Source of the DNA: Bradyrhizobium barranii subsp. apii
GTDB lineage: Bacteria > Pseudomonadota > Alphaproteobacteria > Rhizobiales > Xanthobacteraceae
Direction: 5' to 3'
DNA length: 64,000 nt
Assembly (NCBI RefSeq): GCF_011516635.5
Contig: NZ_CP096255.1
Span: 9,001,501-9,065,500 of the forward strand
Shown: piece after piece, positions 1-7,158 of the stretch
Numbering within the stretch: position 1 is the stretch's first letter
Layout: the number at the start of each line of letters is the position of its first letter
Position numbers and translations under genes: made by a program
Notes under the pieces: model-generated
Databases searched by the model: none
Told to the model about the DNA's origin: nothing
The model's input: only the letters and a program-made list of their open reading frames with translations

Positions 1-90
1 TTATTCTGGAACGAATAGTCAATTATAAAATGCGGCGGCATTGCCCGCGACACTGCGGGAAGCAGATCGGGTGATGTCCGGCCCCGCGCC

Positions 91-687
91 CTAGCGGTGG
101 CGGCGGAATGACGACGGCGGCCGCTTGTAGGTCGCGACAAATGCATCGTTGAATCTGCGAACGCTGCCGAAGCCGGCGGCGAAGGCGATCTCCGCCAATG
201 TCATACTGGTCTGGTCGATCAGACGCTTGGCTTCCTGCACGCGGCGGGTCGCGGCGATCTCGCTCGGGCTCGCACCGGCGTGGCGCATGAACAGGCGGAG
301 CAGATGGCGCGGTCCGACTCCCAGGACTTCCGCAAGGTCCATCATCGGCGCGCGATCCAGGAATCCGTCATTGATCAGGCGCATCCCGCGCGCGACGGTG
401 GTGGCCGTTCCCATCCAGGCCGGCGATCCCGGCGCGGTTTCCGGCCGGCAGCGCAGGCACGGGCGAAAGCCGGCGCGCTCGGCGGCAGCGGCGGTCGCAT
501 AAAAGGTGACGTTCTCGGAGCGAGCGGGGCGAACCGGTCAGACCGGCCGGCAATAGATGCGCGTCGAGCGAACGCCGGAGAAGAACAGCCCGTCGAACGC
601 GCGTGCCCGCGCCAGCCGCGCCCGATCGCAGGTCTCCCAATCGAGATGCGGTGGCAGCGTCTGCCGATGCGCCAAGCCTGTCGCCAT
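91..687 (-). pseudogene. AdaA-like methylphosphotriester methyltransferase/AraC regulator with in-frame TGA
   Basis: Read on the minus strand from the ATG at 687, one frame gives an Ada metal-binding domain followed by an AraC-type helix-turn-helix. Codon 50 (540-538) is TGA. Upstream of it is IYCRPV, with Cys46 as the expected methyl acceptor. Downstream the frame continues with ENVTFY and FRPCLRC, the second zinc Cys pair, then the AraC domain to the stop at 91. In the Ada family the residue at codon 50 is the second zinc cysteine (CRPxC). Without the stop the product would be 199 residues, close to stand-alone AdaA proteins, so only this one codon looks broken. The downstream part alone (from 414) could still give an AraC-domain fragment. 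Nonsense mutation is the simplest reading; a base-call error is possible. Confidence 0.8.
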
Positions 688-820
688 GACGAAATCATAG
701 TTTCAACGCAGCCCGCCGAGTAGCTGGAATCGGACTCGGTCGGGCGATGAGGTCCGAATCCAGCCAGCCTGCGCCACCACGCCGGATCATGGTCCCGGTC
801 CATCCCGGAGCAGATTCGCA

Positions 821-1759
821 ATGCACGCGCAGGCGCAACAAACGACGTCAGGACAAACCACCCTCACATTCGAGATCGGGCTCCTGCTCCTCCTCTCACT
901 GATCTGGGGCAGCTCGTTCACGCTGATCAAGGTCGCAATCCCGACAATCCCGCCATTCACGATGGTCGCCGCGCGCGTGACGATCGCGGCCATTCTCCTG
1001 ATCGCGATCGCGCGCGCTCAAGGGCACGCTCTTCCGGCCCGGGGACCGGTGTGGGCGGCTTTCTTCGTGCAGGGGCTGCTGCAGAGCGCGCTGCCGTTTA
1101 CCCTGATCAGCTGGGGCGAGATGCATATCGCAAGCGGTCTCGCCGGCGTGCTCAATGCGACCCCGCCGATGTTCGTGCTCGCGATCGCGATGATGACCGG
1201 ACGCGGGCGACAGGCGATCAGCAGCCGGAAGATCATCGGCGTCGCGCTCGGTCTTGCGGGCGTCGCGGTGACGATCGGCATCGATGCGCTGTCCGCCTTG
1301 GGCACGACGGCCCCGCTGGCGCAGGCCGCCGTGCTCGGCGCAAGCCTCTGCTACGCGCTCGCACCGATATGGGGGCAGCGGTTCTCCGGCTTTCCCGCCA
1401 CCGTCACGGCGGCCGGTGCCATGAGCTGTGCCGCGATCCTCATGGTCCCTGCCGCACTCGTCCTCGAGCGACCCTGGACGCTGGCACCGACTTCGCACGC
1501 GGTCGCGGCCGTCGTCAGCCTCGCGGTGATCTGCACGGCGCTCGCGATGGTGATCTATTTCCGCCTGATCCGCACGCTCGGCCCACTCGGCACGACCAGC
1601 GGCAGCTATCTGCGCGCCGGCTTCGCGGTGGCGCTCGGCACGGCATGGCTTGGCGAACGCTTCACCTGGTCGGCCCTTGCAGGCATGACGCTCATTCTCG
1701 CCGGGGTCATCGCCATCACGATGCCCCTGCCGGCGCGGCAGCGTGGTCTCGAACAGTGA
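821..1759 (+). CDS. EamA/DMT-family transporter
   Basis: The 312-residue protein is almost entirely hydrophobic helices and shows the duplicated EamA layout (two halves of about five segments each). The N-terminal half holds a LIWGSSFTLIK-type motif near residue 30. The second half ends in LGERFTWSALAGMTLILAG, typical of EamA repeat 2. The family exports or exchanges amino acids and other small metabolites across the inner membrane, but the substrate cannot be read from sequence. It stands alone, followed by a convergent gene and a strong hairpin. The ATG at 821 fits the family N-terminus. Confidence 0.9.
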   Translation: MHAQAQQTTSGQTTLTFEIGLLLLLSLIWGSSFTLIKVAIPTIPPFTMVAARVTIAAILLIAIARAQGHALPARGPVWAAFFVQGLLQSALPFTLISWGEMHIASGLAGVLNATPPMFVLAIAMMTGRGRQAISSRKIIGVALGLAGVAVTIGIDALSALGTTAPLAQAAVLGASLCYALAPIWGQRFSGFPATVTAAGAMSCAAILMVPAALVLERPWTLAPTSHAVAAVVSLAVICTALAMVIYFRLIRTLGPLGTTSGSYLRAGFAVALGTAWLGERFTWSALAGMTLILAGVIAITMPLPARQRGLEQ

Positions 1760-1769
1760 GAGCGTCAGC

Positions 1770-1792
1770 GGGGCGGTCTCTTGGACCGCCCC
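1770..1792. terminator. Hairpin between convergent genes
   Basis: A perfect 9-bp inverted repeat (GGGGCGGTC / GACCGCCCC) with a 5-nt loop lies in the 49-bp gap between the EamA gene and the convergent monooxygenase gene. There is no T-run, so termination is inferred from position and stem strength. It could serve both strands. Confidence 0.6.
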
Positions 1793-1808
1793 GAACCGCC
1801 GTTACCGA

Positions 1809-2249
1809 TCAGGCGTGATTGACCTCGACGACCTCGCACAGGATCGTCTCGGCCTTCGACAGCGCCGCAAGGCTCCGGATGTACGGCGCAAATCGCGGAT
1901 CCCGGCGAAAATTCTCGATGTCCCCCGCGCTTGCCCATTGCGAGTAGTTGATCGCGCGCCGGCCCTCCTTGCTGGAGTGGACGCTGGACGAGATGAACCC
2001 GGGCTGCTTGCTGAAGAAGGCCTCGGTGCCCTCCTTCAGCAACTGAACCAGCTTTTGCTGGTTGTCCGGCTCGACCGTGAAAACGTTGACGAGGGTCGTG
2101 ACGTCGCTACCGGTGCGAATGGTCGCTTCCATTTTCGAACTCCTGTTCTGGCTGTGGGACGGCGCCGCTTGCGCGACGAGCAAGACGCCCGCTCCGAGGC
2201 CGGTGGCAACGAAGGCACGACGCGACGGCTCAGGTCTGGTCCGGGACAT
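1809..2249 (-). CDS. Antibiotic biosynthesis monooxygenase (ABM) domain protein with Tat-like leader
   Basis: From the ATG at 2249 (AGGAG just upstream) the 146-residue product starts with SRRAFVATG and a hydrophobic stretch, a plausible Tat signal. A small ABM fold follows, with LVNVFTVEPDNQQ and PGFISSSVHSS. ABM proteins are dimeric ferredoxin-fold enzymes that oxidise small aromatic or quinone-like substrates without a cofactor. A second ATG at 2132 has its own AGGAG and would give a leaderless 107-residue protein beginning right at the ABM domain. Both forms may be made. The substrate is unknown. It is transcribed away from the divergent VOC gene. Confidence 0.8.
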   Translation of the reverse strand: MSRTRPEPSRRAFVATGLGAGVLLVAQAAPSHSQNRSSKMEATIRTGSDVTTLVNVFTVEPDNQQKLVQLLKEGTEAFFSKQPGFISSSVHSSKEGRRAINYSQWASAGDIENFRRDPRFAPYIRSLAALSKAETILCEVVEVNHA

Positions 2250-2666
2250 TGATATTCTCCTGTTGCGGAAGATCGGCTGGCCACTCGACCGGCCAACAGC
2301 GCTGAGACGAACGAGGCAGCAGAACGAAGACAGCTGGTGTGAAATTTTTTCTCGACGGCTCAATCGCCCCGAGCGTAGGCGGCGCCGGGAATCCGGGCCG
2401 GCAACATCCTGACCGGCGCCCGGCGTTGCCGATGTGCGCGAACTCTGCTACCCGGAGCGCGCCGAAAAAGGCATGGCCGGATTGGTAAGCCCGGCCTGTT
2501 CCTGACTTGCCAGGAATTCTGCCACCGTCCCCACGGTAGGACCCACGGCCGGACAGAGTGACGCGATCGTCACGCTGCTCGGCGGGTCATGTCGTCGTAT
2601 CAACTCGGCCGCCGCTCAGTGTGGAATCTCGTTCCGTCCGTTCCTTCACCTGAACGGAGAGCACCT
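2250..2666. other. Divergent intergenic region
   Basis: This stretch lies between the divergent ABM and VOC genes and should hold both promoters. I see no convincing open frame. The only clear signals are the AGGAG before the ABM start at 2249 and GGAGAG before the VOC start at 2667. Confidence 0.5.
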
Positions 2667-3053
2667 ATGCGACTGCAACATCTCAACCTCGTGACCTCGG
2701 ACGTCATCGCGCTTGCCGCCTTCTTCGAGCGCTTCTTCGGCTTTGCACCCTATGCGGCCCGCGGCGAAGCCCTCGTCGTCCTGCGCAACAAGGAGGATTT
2801 CGTCCTGACCGTGATGCGCGGCAAGACGGGTGAGCCGGCCGACTACCCCGCCAATTTCCATATCGGCTTCTATTACGACGAGGCCGCCGAGGTGGAAGCC
2901 AAGCACGCCGAGCTAAAGGCCGCGGGCCTCAACCCGAGCAGGATCGCCTTCATGGACCGTGGCGGCGGCGTCCGCGTCCCGCACTTCTATGTCACCGCGC
3001 CGGGCCATGTCCTGGTCGAGGTCTGCACCCCGCCGGGAGGGCTTTCGTCGTAG
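2667..3053 (+). CDS. VOC-family (glyoxalase/bleomycin-resistance fold) protein
   Basis: The start was chosen at 2667 (MRLQHLNLVTSD), preceded by GGAGAG; an upstream in-frame start at 2589 would add 26 residues unlike the family. The 128-residue product has the VOC pattern: HLNLVTSDV with the first metal ligand position, a central FHIGFYYD segment, and VTAPGHVLVEVC with the C-terminal Glu ligand. VOC proteins bind a divalent metal and catalyse varied isomerase, lyase or dioxygenase reactions, or bind drugs. The reaction here is unknown. It may be co-transcribed with radC, about 100 bp downstream. Confidence 0.85.
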   Translation: MRLQHLNLVTSDVIALAAFFERFFGFAPYAARGEALVVLRNKEDFVLTVMRGKTGEPADYPANFHIGFYYDEAAEVEAKHAELKAAGLNPSRIAFMDRGGGVRVPHFYVTAPGHVLVEVCTPPGGLSS

Positions 3054-3153
3054 GCAGACGACGAGGACCCCGGCGGCCGCGCCAATGGGCGAGCCGCCGG
3101 GGCCGGACACTTCCCGGTTGCAAAACGCGCGCCGTCCGGCATGGTTAGGCCTG

Positions 3154-3765
3154 ATGCCCGCCAAGACCGACCACGACAAGAGCAAGCCCGAGGACACGCC
3201 GCACTATCACGGCCATCGCGAGCGGCTGCGCGAGCGCTTCTACGGCGCGGGCGCGGATGCGCTCAGCGACTACGAGCTGTTGGAGATGGCGCTGTTTCCG
3301 GCGCTGCCGCGGCGCGACACCAAGCCGCTGGCAAAGACGCTGATCAAGACCTTTGGCTCGTTCGCCGAGGTCGTGCACGCGCCGGTGGCGCGGCTGCGCG
3401 AGGTCGACGGCATCGGCGAAGCCGCGATCCACCAGCTCAAGCTGATCGCGGCCGCAACGCATCGCGTCGCCAAGGGCGAGGTCAACAGCCGCAACGCGCT
3501 GTCGTCCTGGAACGAAGTGATCGACTATTGCCGATCCAGCATGGCGTTTTCAGACAAGGAGCAATTCCGCCTGCTCTTCCTCGACAAGCGCAACCAGCTC
3601 ATCGCCGACGAGGTGCAGCAGACCGGCACCGTCGACCACACCCCGGTCTATCCACGCGAGGTGATCAAGCGCGCGCTGGAGCTGTCGGCGACCGCGCTGA
3701 TCCTGGTGCACAACCACCCCACTACCCCCTCGATGATCACGCTGGATCACGCTGAATACCGCTGA
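3154..3765 (+). pseudogene. radC: radC, truncated by the genomic-island junction
   Basis: The protein starts at the ATG at 3154 and matches RadC/YicR: helix-hairpin-helix region (LREVDGIGEAAI), then the JAB/MPN core with FLDKRNQLIADEVQQTGTVD and LVHNHP. Normal RadC continues with SGDPTPSxxD and about 40 more residues; here the frame runs through TTPSMITLDHAEYR and stops at 203 residues. The aspartate of the HxHx(10)D metal site and the C-terminus are missing, so it is unlikely to be active. The remnant TPSM-ITL still resembles RadC with small deletions, so the junction is near 3719-3770. An integrase follows directly, which suggests that integration or later decay removed the 3' end. I did not find the lost 3' end elsewhere in the window. 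Confidence 0.85.
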
Positions 3766-3770
3766 ATCAC
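3736..3770 (+). repeat. 10-bp tandem repeat at the island junction
   Basis: Three 10-bp units, ATCACGCTGG, ATCACGCTGA and ATACCGCTGA, are followed by a partial unit ATCAC, exactly where radC homology fades and before the integrase. Possible integrase arm-type sites or junction debris. Confidence 0.6.
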
Positions 3771-3921
3771 CAATGGAATAGCGGCTTTTTGCCCGTTGAG
3801 TACAAGGGGCGGCTATGGCAAATTGGGAGCGGTTAGAGGGGTTGAAAGCGGCTTTCCGATCCCAGCAAACGATCCCCGTTTCTCCTCGACCGATCCCAGT
3901 TGCGGAACAGCAGGAAACGCT

Positions 3922-5163
3922 ATGCCAAGCCTGACCGACACCGCGATCCGACATGCGTTGAAGCGGGTTGAGCTAAGTCAGAAACAGGAGAATCTTGCCG
4001 ACGGCGAAGGGCGCGGCACCGGTCGCCTCGTGCTTGTCCTCAAGCCTATGCCGAAACGCGTCACCGCTGACTGGATGGCGCAGCAATGGCGCGACGGGAA
4101 GCGGACCAAGAAGAAGCTCGGCGCTTACCCCTCCATGTCGCTCGCCCAGGCGCGAGAAATCTTCAAGCGCGACTTTGCTGACGTGATCCAAAAGGGCCGA
4201 AGCATCAAGATCGCGACCGACACCCGTCCTGGCACAGTGGCCGATCTTTTCGAGGGTTATGTCGCGTCGCTCAAGGATGCGGGCAAGCCATCCTGGAAGG
4301 AAACGGAAAAAGGCCTCAACAAGATCGCCGATACGCTCGGGCGCAACCGCCTCGCCCGCGAAATCGAGGCCGAGGAAATCGTAGAGCTGATCCGTCCGAT
4401 TTACGAGCGCGGTGCCAAATCAATGGCCGACCATGTGCGGTCCTATCTCCATGCCGCTTTTAGCTGGGGCATGAAGTCCGACAACGACTATCGGCAGCAG
4501 TCTTCTCGACGCTTCCGCCTCCCCTTCAATCCGGCAACCGGCATTCCTACCGAGCCGAAGGTCCAGGGCACGCGCTGGCTCGACGAAGACGAGTTTGTGC
4601 AACTCTATCGCTGGCTGAACCACCCCGACACGCCGGTTCACCCCTCCTATCCCCGCGCGGTGCAACTCATCATGCTGACCGGCCAGCGCGTCGAGGAGAT
4701 AGCGCGGTTCCATGTAGATCAATGGGACGCCAAGGAGCGGATCATCGACTGGTCAAAGACCAAGAACCTCCAGCCGCACGCCGTCCCTGTGCCATTGCTC
4801 GCCGCCGAACTGATCGAATCGATCAAGCCGAACGAGTACGGCTGGTTCTTCCCCTCCGCCAAGGACCCATCCAAACCTGTCAGCCATGGCACTCTGTATA
4901 GCTTCGTCTGGCGGCAGCGAGATCGCGGCGTGATTCCATATGCGACAAACCGCGACCTCCGACGTACATTCAAGACGCTCGCCGGCAAGGCAGGCGTCCC
5001 GAAGGAAATCCGCGATCGCCTTCAGAACCACGCGCTACAAGATGTCAGCTCCAAGCACTACGACCGTTGGCACTATATGGTCGAGAAACGCGCTGGCATG
5101 GCGAAATGGGACAAGTTCGTCCGTGCCATGCTCGCCAAGAAGCGCCTGAAGCGGGCCGCATGA
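3922..5163 (+). CDS. Tyrosine-type site-specific integrase
   Basis: The ATG at 3922 with AGGAA upstream gives 413 residues; a longer frame from 3796 has no support. The N-terminus has an Arm-type DNA-binding domain (RTKKKLGAYPSMSLAQAR near residues 61-78), then an SAM-like core-binding domain and a catalytic domain. Visible catalytic elements are Arg256 (TGQRVEEI), Lys279-281, DLRRT with Arg347, His370 (LQNH) and Tyr380 (KHYDRW). The usual first His of the HxxR box is Arg344. This P4-like family integrates and excises genomic islands. It lies next to the broken radC, which points to radC as the target. It overlaps the next gene by ATGA. Confidence 0.92.
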   Translation: MPSLTDTAIRHALKRVELSQKQENLADGEGRGTGRLVLVLKPMPKRVTADWMAQQWRDGKRTKKKLGAYPSMSLAQAREIFKRDFADVIQKGRSIKIATDTRPGTVADLFEGYVASLKDAGKPSWKETEKGLNKIADTLGRNRLAREIEAEEIVELIRPIYERGAKSMADHVRSYLHAAFSWGMKSDNDYRQQSSRRFRLPFNPATGIPTEPKVQGTRWLDEDEFVQLYRWLNHPDTPVHPSYPRAVQLIMLTGQRVEEIARFHVDQWDAKERIIDWSKTKNLQPHAVPVPLLAAELIESIKPNEYGWFFPSAKDPSKPVSHGTLYSFVWRQRDRGVIPYATNRDLRRTFKTLAGKAGVPKEIRDRLQNHALQDVSSKHYDRWHYMVEKRAGMAKWDKFVRAMLAKKRLKRAA

Positions 5164-6497
5164 CATCTCGTCCGCCCAAACGCACACCTGGCAGCGCCAA
5201 GCCCGCCGCAGGCATCGATCCACAGATCTACGCGACCTTCGTCAGCGATCTAAAACGGAAGATCGTTGAGGCGCGGCATCGCGCCAGCCTGTCCGTCAAC
5301 CGCGAACTGATCCTGCTCTACTGGACGATCGGCCGCGACATTCTCGCCCGGCAGGAGCGTGAGGGCTGGGGAACGAAGGTCATCGACCGGCTCGCCGATG
5401 ACCTTCGCCAGGCCTTTCCGGAAATGACCGGCCTTTCCGCCCGAAACCTGAAATATATGCGCTCCTTCGCCGAGGCCTGGCCCCACGGCGGTTTTGTGCA
5501 ACAGGTTGTTGCACTATTGCCTTGGGGCCATAACGTGCGCCTTCTCGACGCTATCAAGGCGCCCGAGGAACGGGCCTGGTACGCCCGGCAGGCGATCGAG
5601 CACGGCTGGAGCCGGAACGTTCTCGCTCATCAAATCGACAGCAATCTGTTCGCTCGTCAAGGCAGCGCATTGACCAACTTCTCGCGCACCCTTCCGGCTG
5701 AACAATCCGAGCTCGCCCAACAGATTCTCAAGGACCCATATGCATTTGACTTCCTCGCGCTTGGTCCGGAAATGCTGGAGCGCGATCTCGAGCGTGGCCT
5801 GATCGAGCATCTGCGACTGCTGATCCTGGAGCTTGGCAAGGGTTTCGCCTTCGTCGGCAGCCAATATCACCTCGAGGTTGGTGGCCAGGATTATTACCTC
5901 GACCTCCTATTCTATCATCTCCGCTTGCGCTGCTACGTGGTGATCGAGCTGAAGATCGAGGATTTCAAACCCGAGTTTGCGGGCAAGATGAACTTTTATC
6001 TATCGGCCGTGGACGATCAATTGCGCCATCCCCATGACAAGCCCACCATCGGCATCATCCTATGTAAGGGGCGCAACGAGGTCATCGTGGAATATGCGCT
6101 CCGGGATTCCAGTAAGCCGATGGGCGTGGCTCAATATCAGCTGTCCCATGCTCTTCCGCCTCAGTTTGCAGGGGACCTTCCGACGGTCGAGGAGTTTGCA
6201 CGCGAGTTCCCGCTGATGTCAGTGATGAAGCTTCGCATCGAGATCGAACGGGCGCTCCGCGACCTCGCCGTGGCAAAGGGTATCGCGGCGAACCGACCGG
6301 TCGGCATCATGAATATGCTACGAGACCTACAAAGGCACGGGATCGCGCCGTCCAGCACCCAGGAGATGCTCAGGGCTATTCGGGTCATGAACGAGGCCTC
6401 GCATGGGGTTGACGTCGACGCAGACGCTGCAAAGCAGGCCGTTGCTATCGGCACAATCTTCGTGGCCGAGCTCAGGGAGATAGGAACCGGTGACTGA
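5160..6497 (+). CDS. DUF1016/YhcG-type PDDEXK nuclease-domain protein with extra C-terminal helical domain
   Basis: Start ATG at 5160 overlaps the integrase stop (ATGA), so translation is probably coupled. The 445-residue protein has the DUF1016 N-terminal domain (LLYWTIGRDI, LSARNLKYMRSFAEAWP) and then a PDDEXK core, with YYLDLLFYHLRL and VVIELK near residues 244-265. About 100 C-terminal helical residues are not part of the usual ~340-residue YhcG protein and resemble a DUF4145/HEPN-like helical domain (inference). YhcG-type proteins are common near restriction systems and mobile elements, but their target is not settled. The linkage to the integrase suggests an island-maintenance or defense role. 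Confidence 0.85.
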   Translation: MTSRPPKRTPGSAKPAAGIDPQIYATFVSDLKRKIVEARHRASLSVNRELILLYWTIGRDILARQEREGWGTKVIDRLADDLRQAFPEMTGLSARNLKYMRSFAEAWPHGGFVQQVVALLPWGHNVRLLDAIKAPEERAWYARQAIEHGWSRNVLAHQIDSNLFARQGSALTNFSRTLPAEQSELAQQILKDPYAFDFLALGPEMLERDLERGLIEHLRLLILELGKGFAFVGSQYHLEVGGQDYYLDLLFYHLRLRCYVVIELKIEDFKPEFAGKMNFYLSAVDDQLRHPHDKPTIGIILCKGRNEVIVEYALRDSSKPMGVAQYQLSHALPPQFAGDLPTVEEFAREFPLMSVMKLRIEIERALRDLAVAKGIAANRPVGIMNMLRDLQRHGIAPSSTQEMLRAIRVMNEASHGVDVDADAAKQAVAIGTIFVAELREIGTGD

Positions 6498-6555
6498 CAT
6501 CTGAGCTACCAGGTTCCGAATACTAGGAGCAGCCCCCCCAAGCGGAGCACAACTC

Positions 6556-7158
6556 TTAGCGAATCTGTCGCACCGACCGCATGACGCTCTCTGCGATACT
6601 GAGGCTTAGGCCCATATCGAGGCATAGCTTGAAGAACTCCTCCGGCGCGTCGGAAACATCGAGGTGACGCTGCCTTGTCAGATCCCGAGCAAATTTCCCG
6701 ATTGGCACGACATCGCTCGACGTCACCCATTTTGGATTACCGACCTTCGCCTCAAATTTGGCGATGACGTCATCGGGAAGTTCAGGACCGAACAAGAAGT
6801 ATCTCAGGTACGGAATAAAATGAGGGTGCGTGTAAATCTCGGTTCCCGTGCACCCGTTGCGCTCGAATAGTCCTTTTCGAGAAGCTTTAATCCGGCCGAA
6901 ATTGTACCGAGGATCATTCCAGTAGTTTAGCCTTTGTAGCGGCACCGCCTTGCGCTCGCTCAAAGAACCCAAGAGCGCCAGGATGGGCTCTTTGTTGGCG
7001 TTGTAGGACGCATGCCCCTCAGCATGATCGTGGTGCGAAACGCGAAGATTGATCCTTTGAAGAAACTCGGCTTCGCCCTCGCTGAGATCAATATGATATT
7101 TCTTCACTTTCCCTCTCTTTTCGATGCTTGGCCCATTCTGTGAGGCGTTCCTAGTCAC
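6556..7158 (-). CDS. Unknown protein, third gene of the Gabija-like operon
   Basis: I do not recognise this protein of about 200 residues. The start is uncertain. The GTG at 7158 gives an 8-bp overlap with the helicase stop, the same overlap length as between the two preceding genes. The GTG at 7107 has a good GAGAGG and gives 184 residues, and a TTG at 7182 also exists. The sequence has no signal peptide or membrane segment. It contains several His in a row of short motifs (VSHHDHAEGHASY, YTHPHF) that could bind metal. It follows gajB directly in the same operon, so it probably serves that system. Two-gene Gabija systems do not need it. Confidence 0.65.
   Translation of the reverse strand: MTRNASQNGPSIEKRGKVKKYHIDLSEGEAEFLQRINLRVSHHDHAEGHASYNANKEPILALLGSLSERKAVPLQRLNYWNDPRYNFGRIKASRKGLFERNGCTGTEIYTHPHFIPYLRYFLFGPELPDDVIAKFEAKVGNPKWVTSSDVVPIGKFARDLTRQRHLDVSDAPEEFFKLCLDMGLSLSIAESVMRSVRQIR

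Noticed and set aside
538..540. Selenocysteine reading of the TGA in the AdaA-like gene
   Set aside because: No convincing SECIS-like stem-loop follows the TGA; the nearby CCGGTC/GACCGG symmetry has a one-base loop. A nonsense mutation is simpler.
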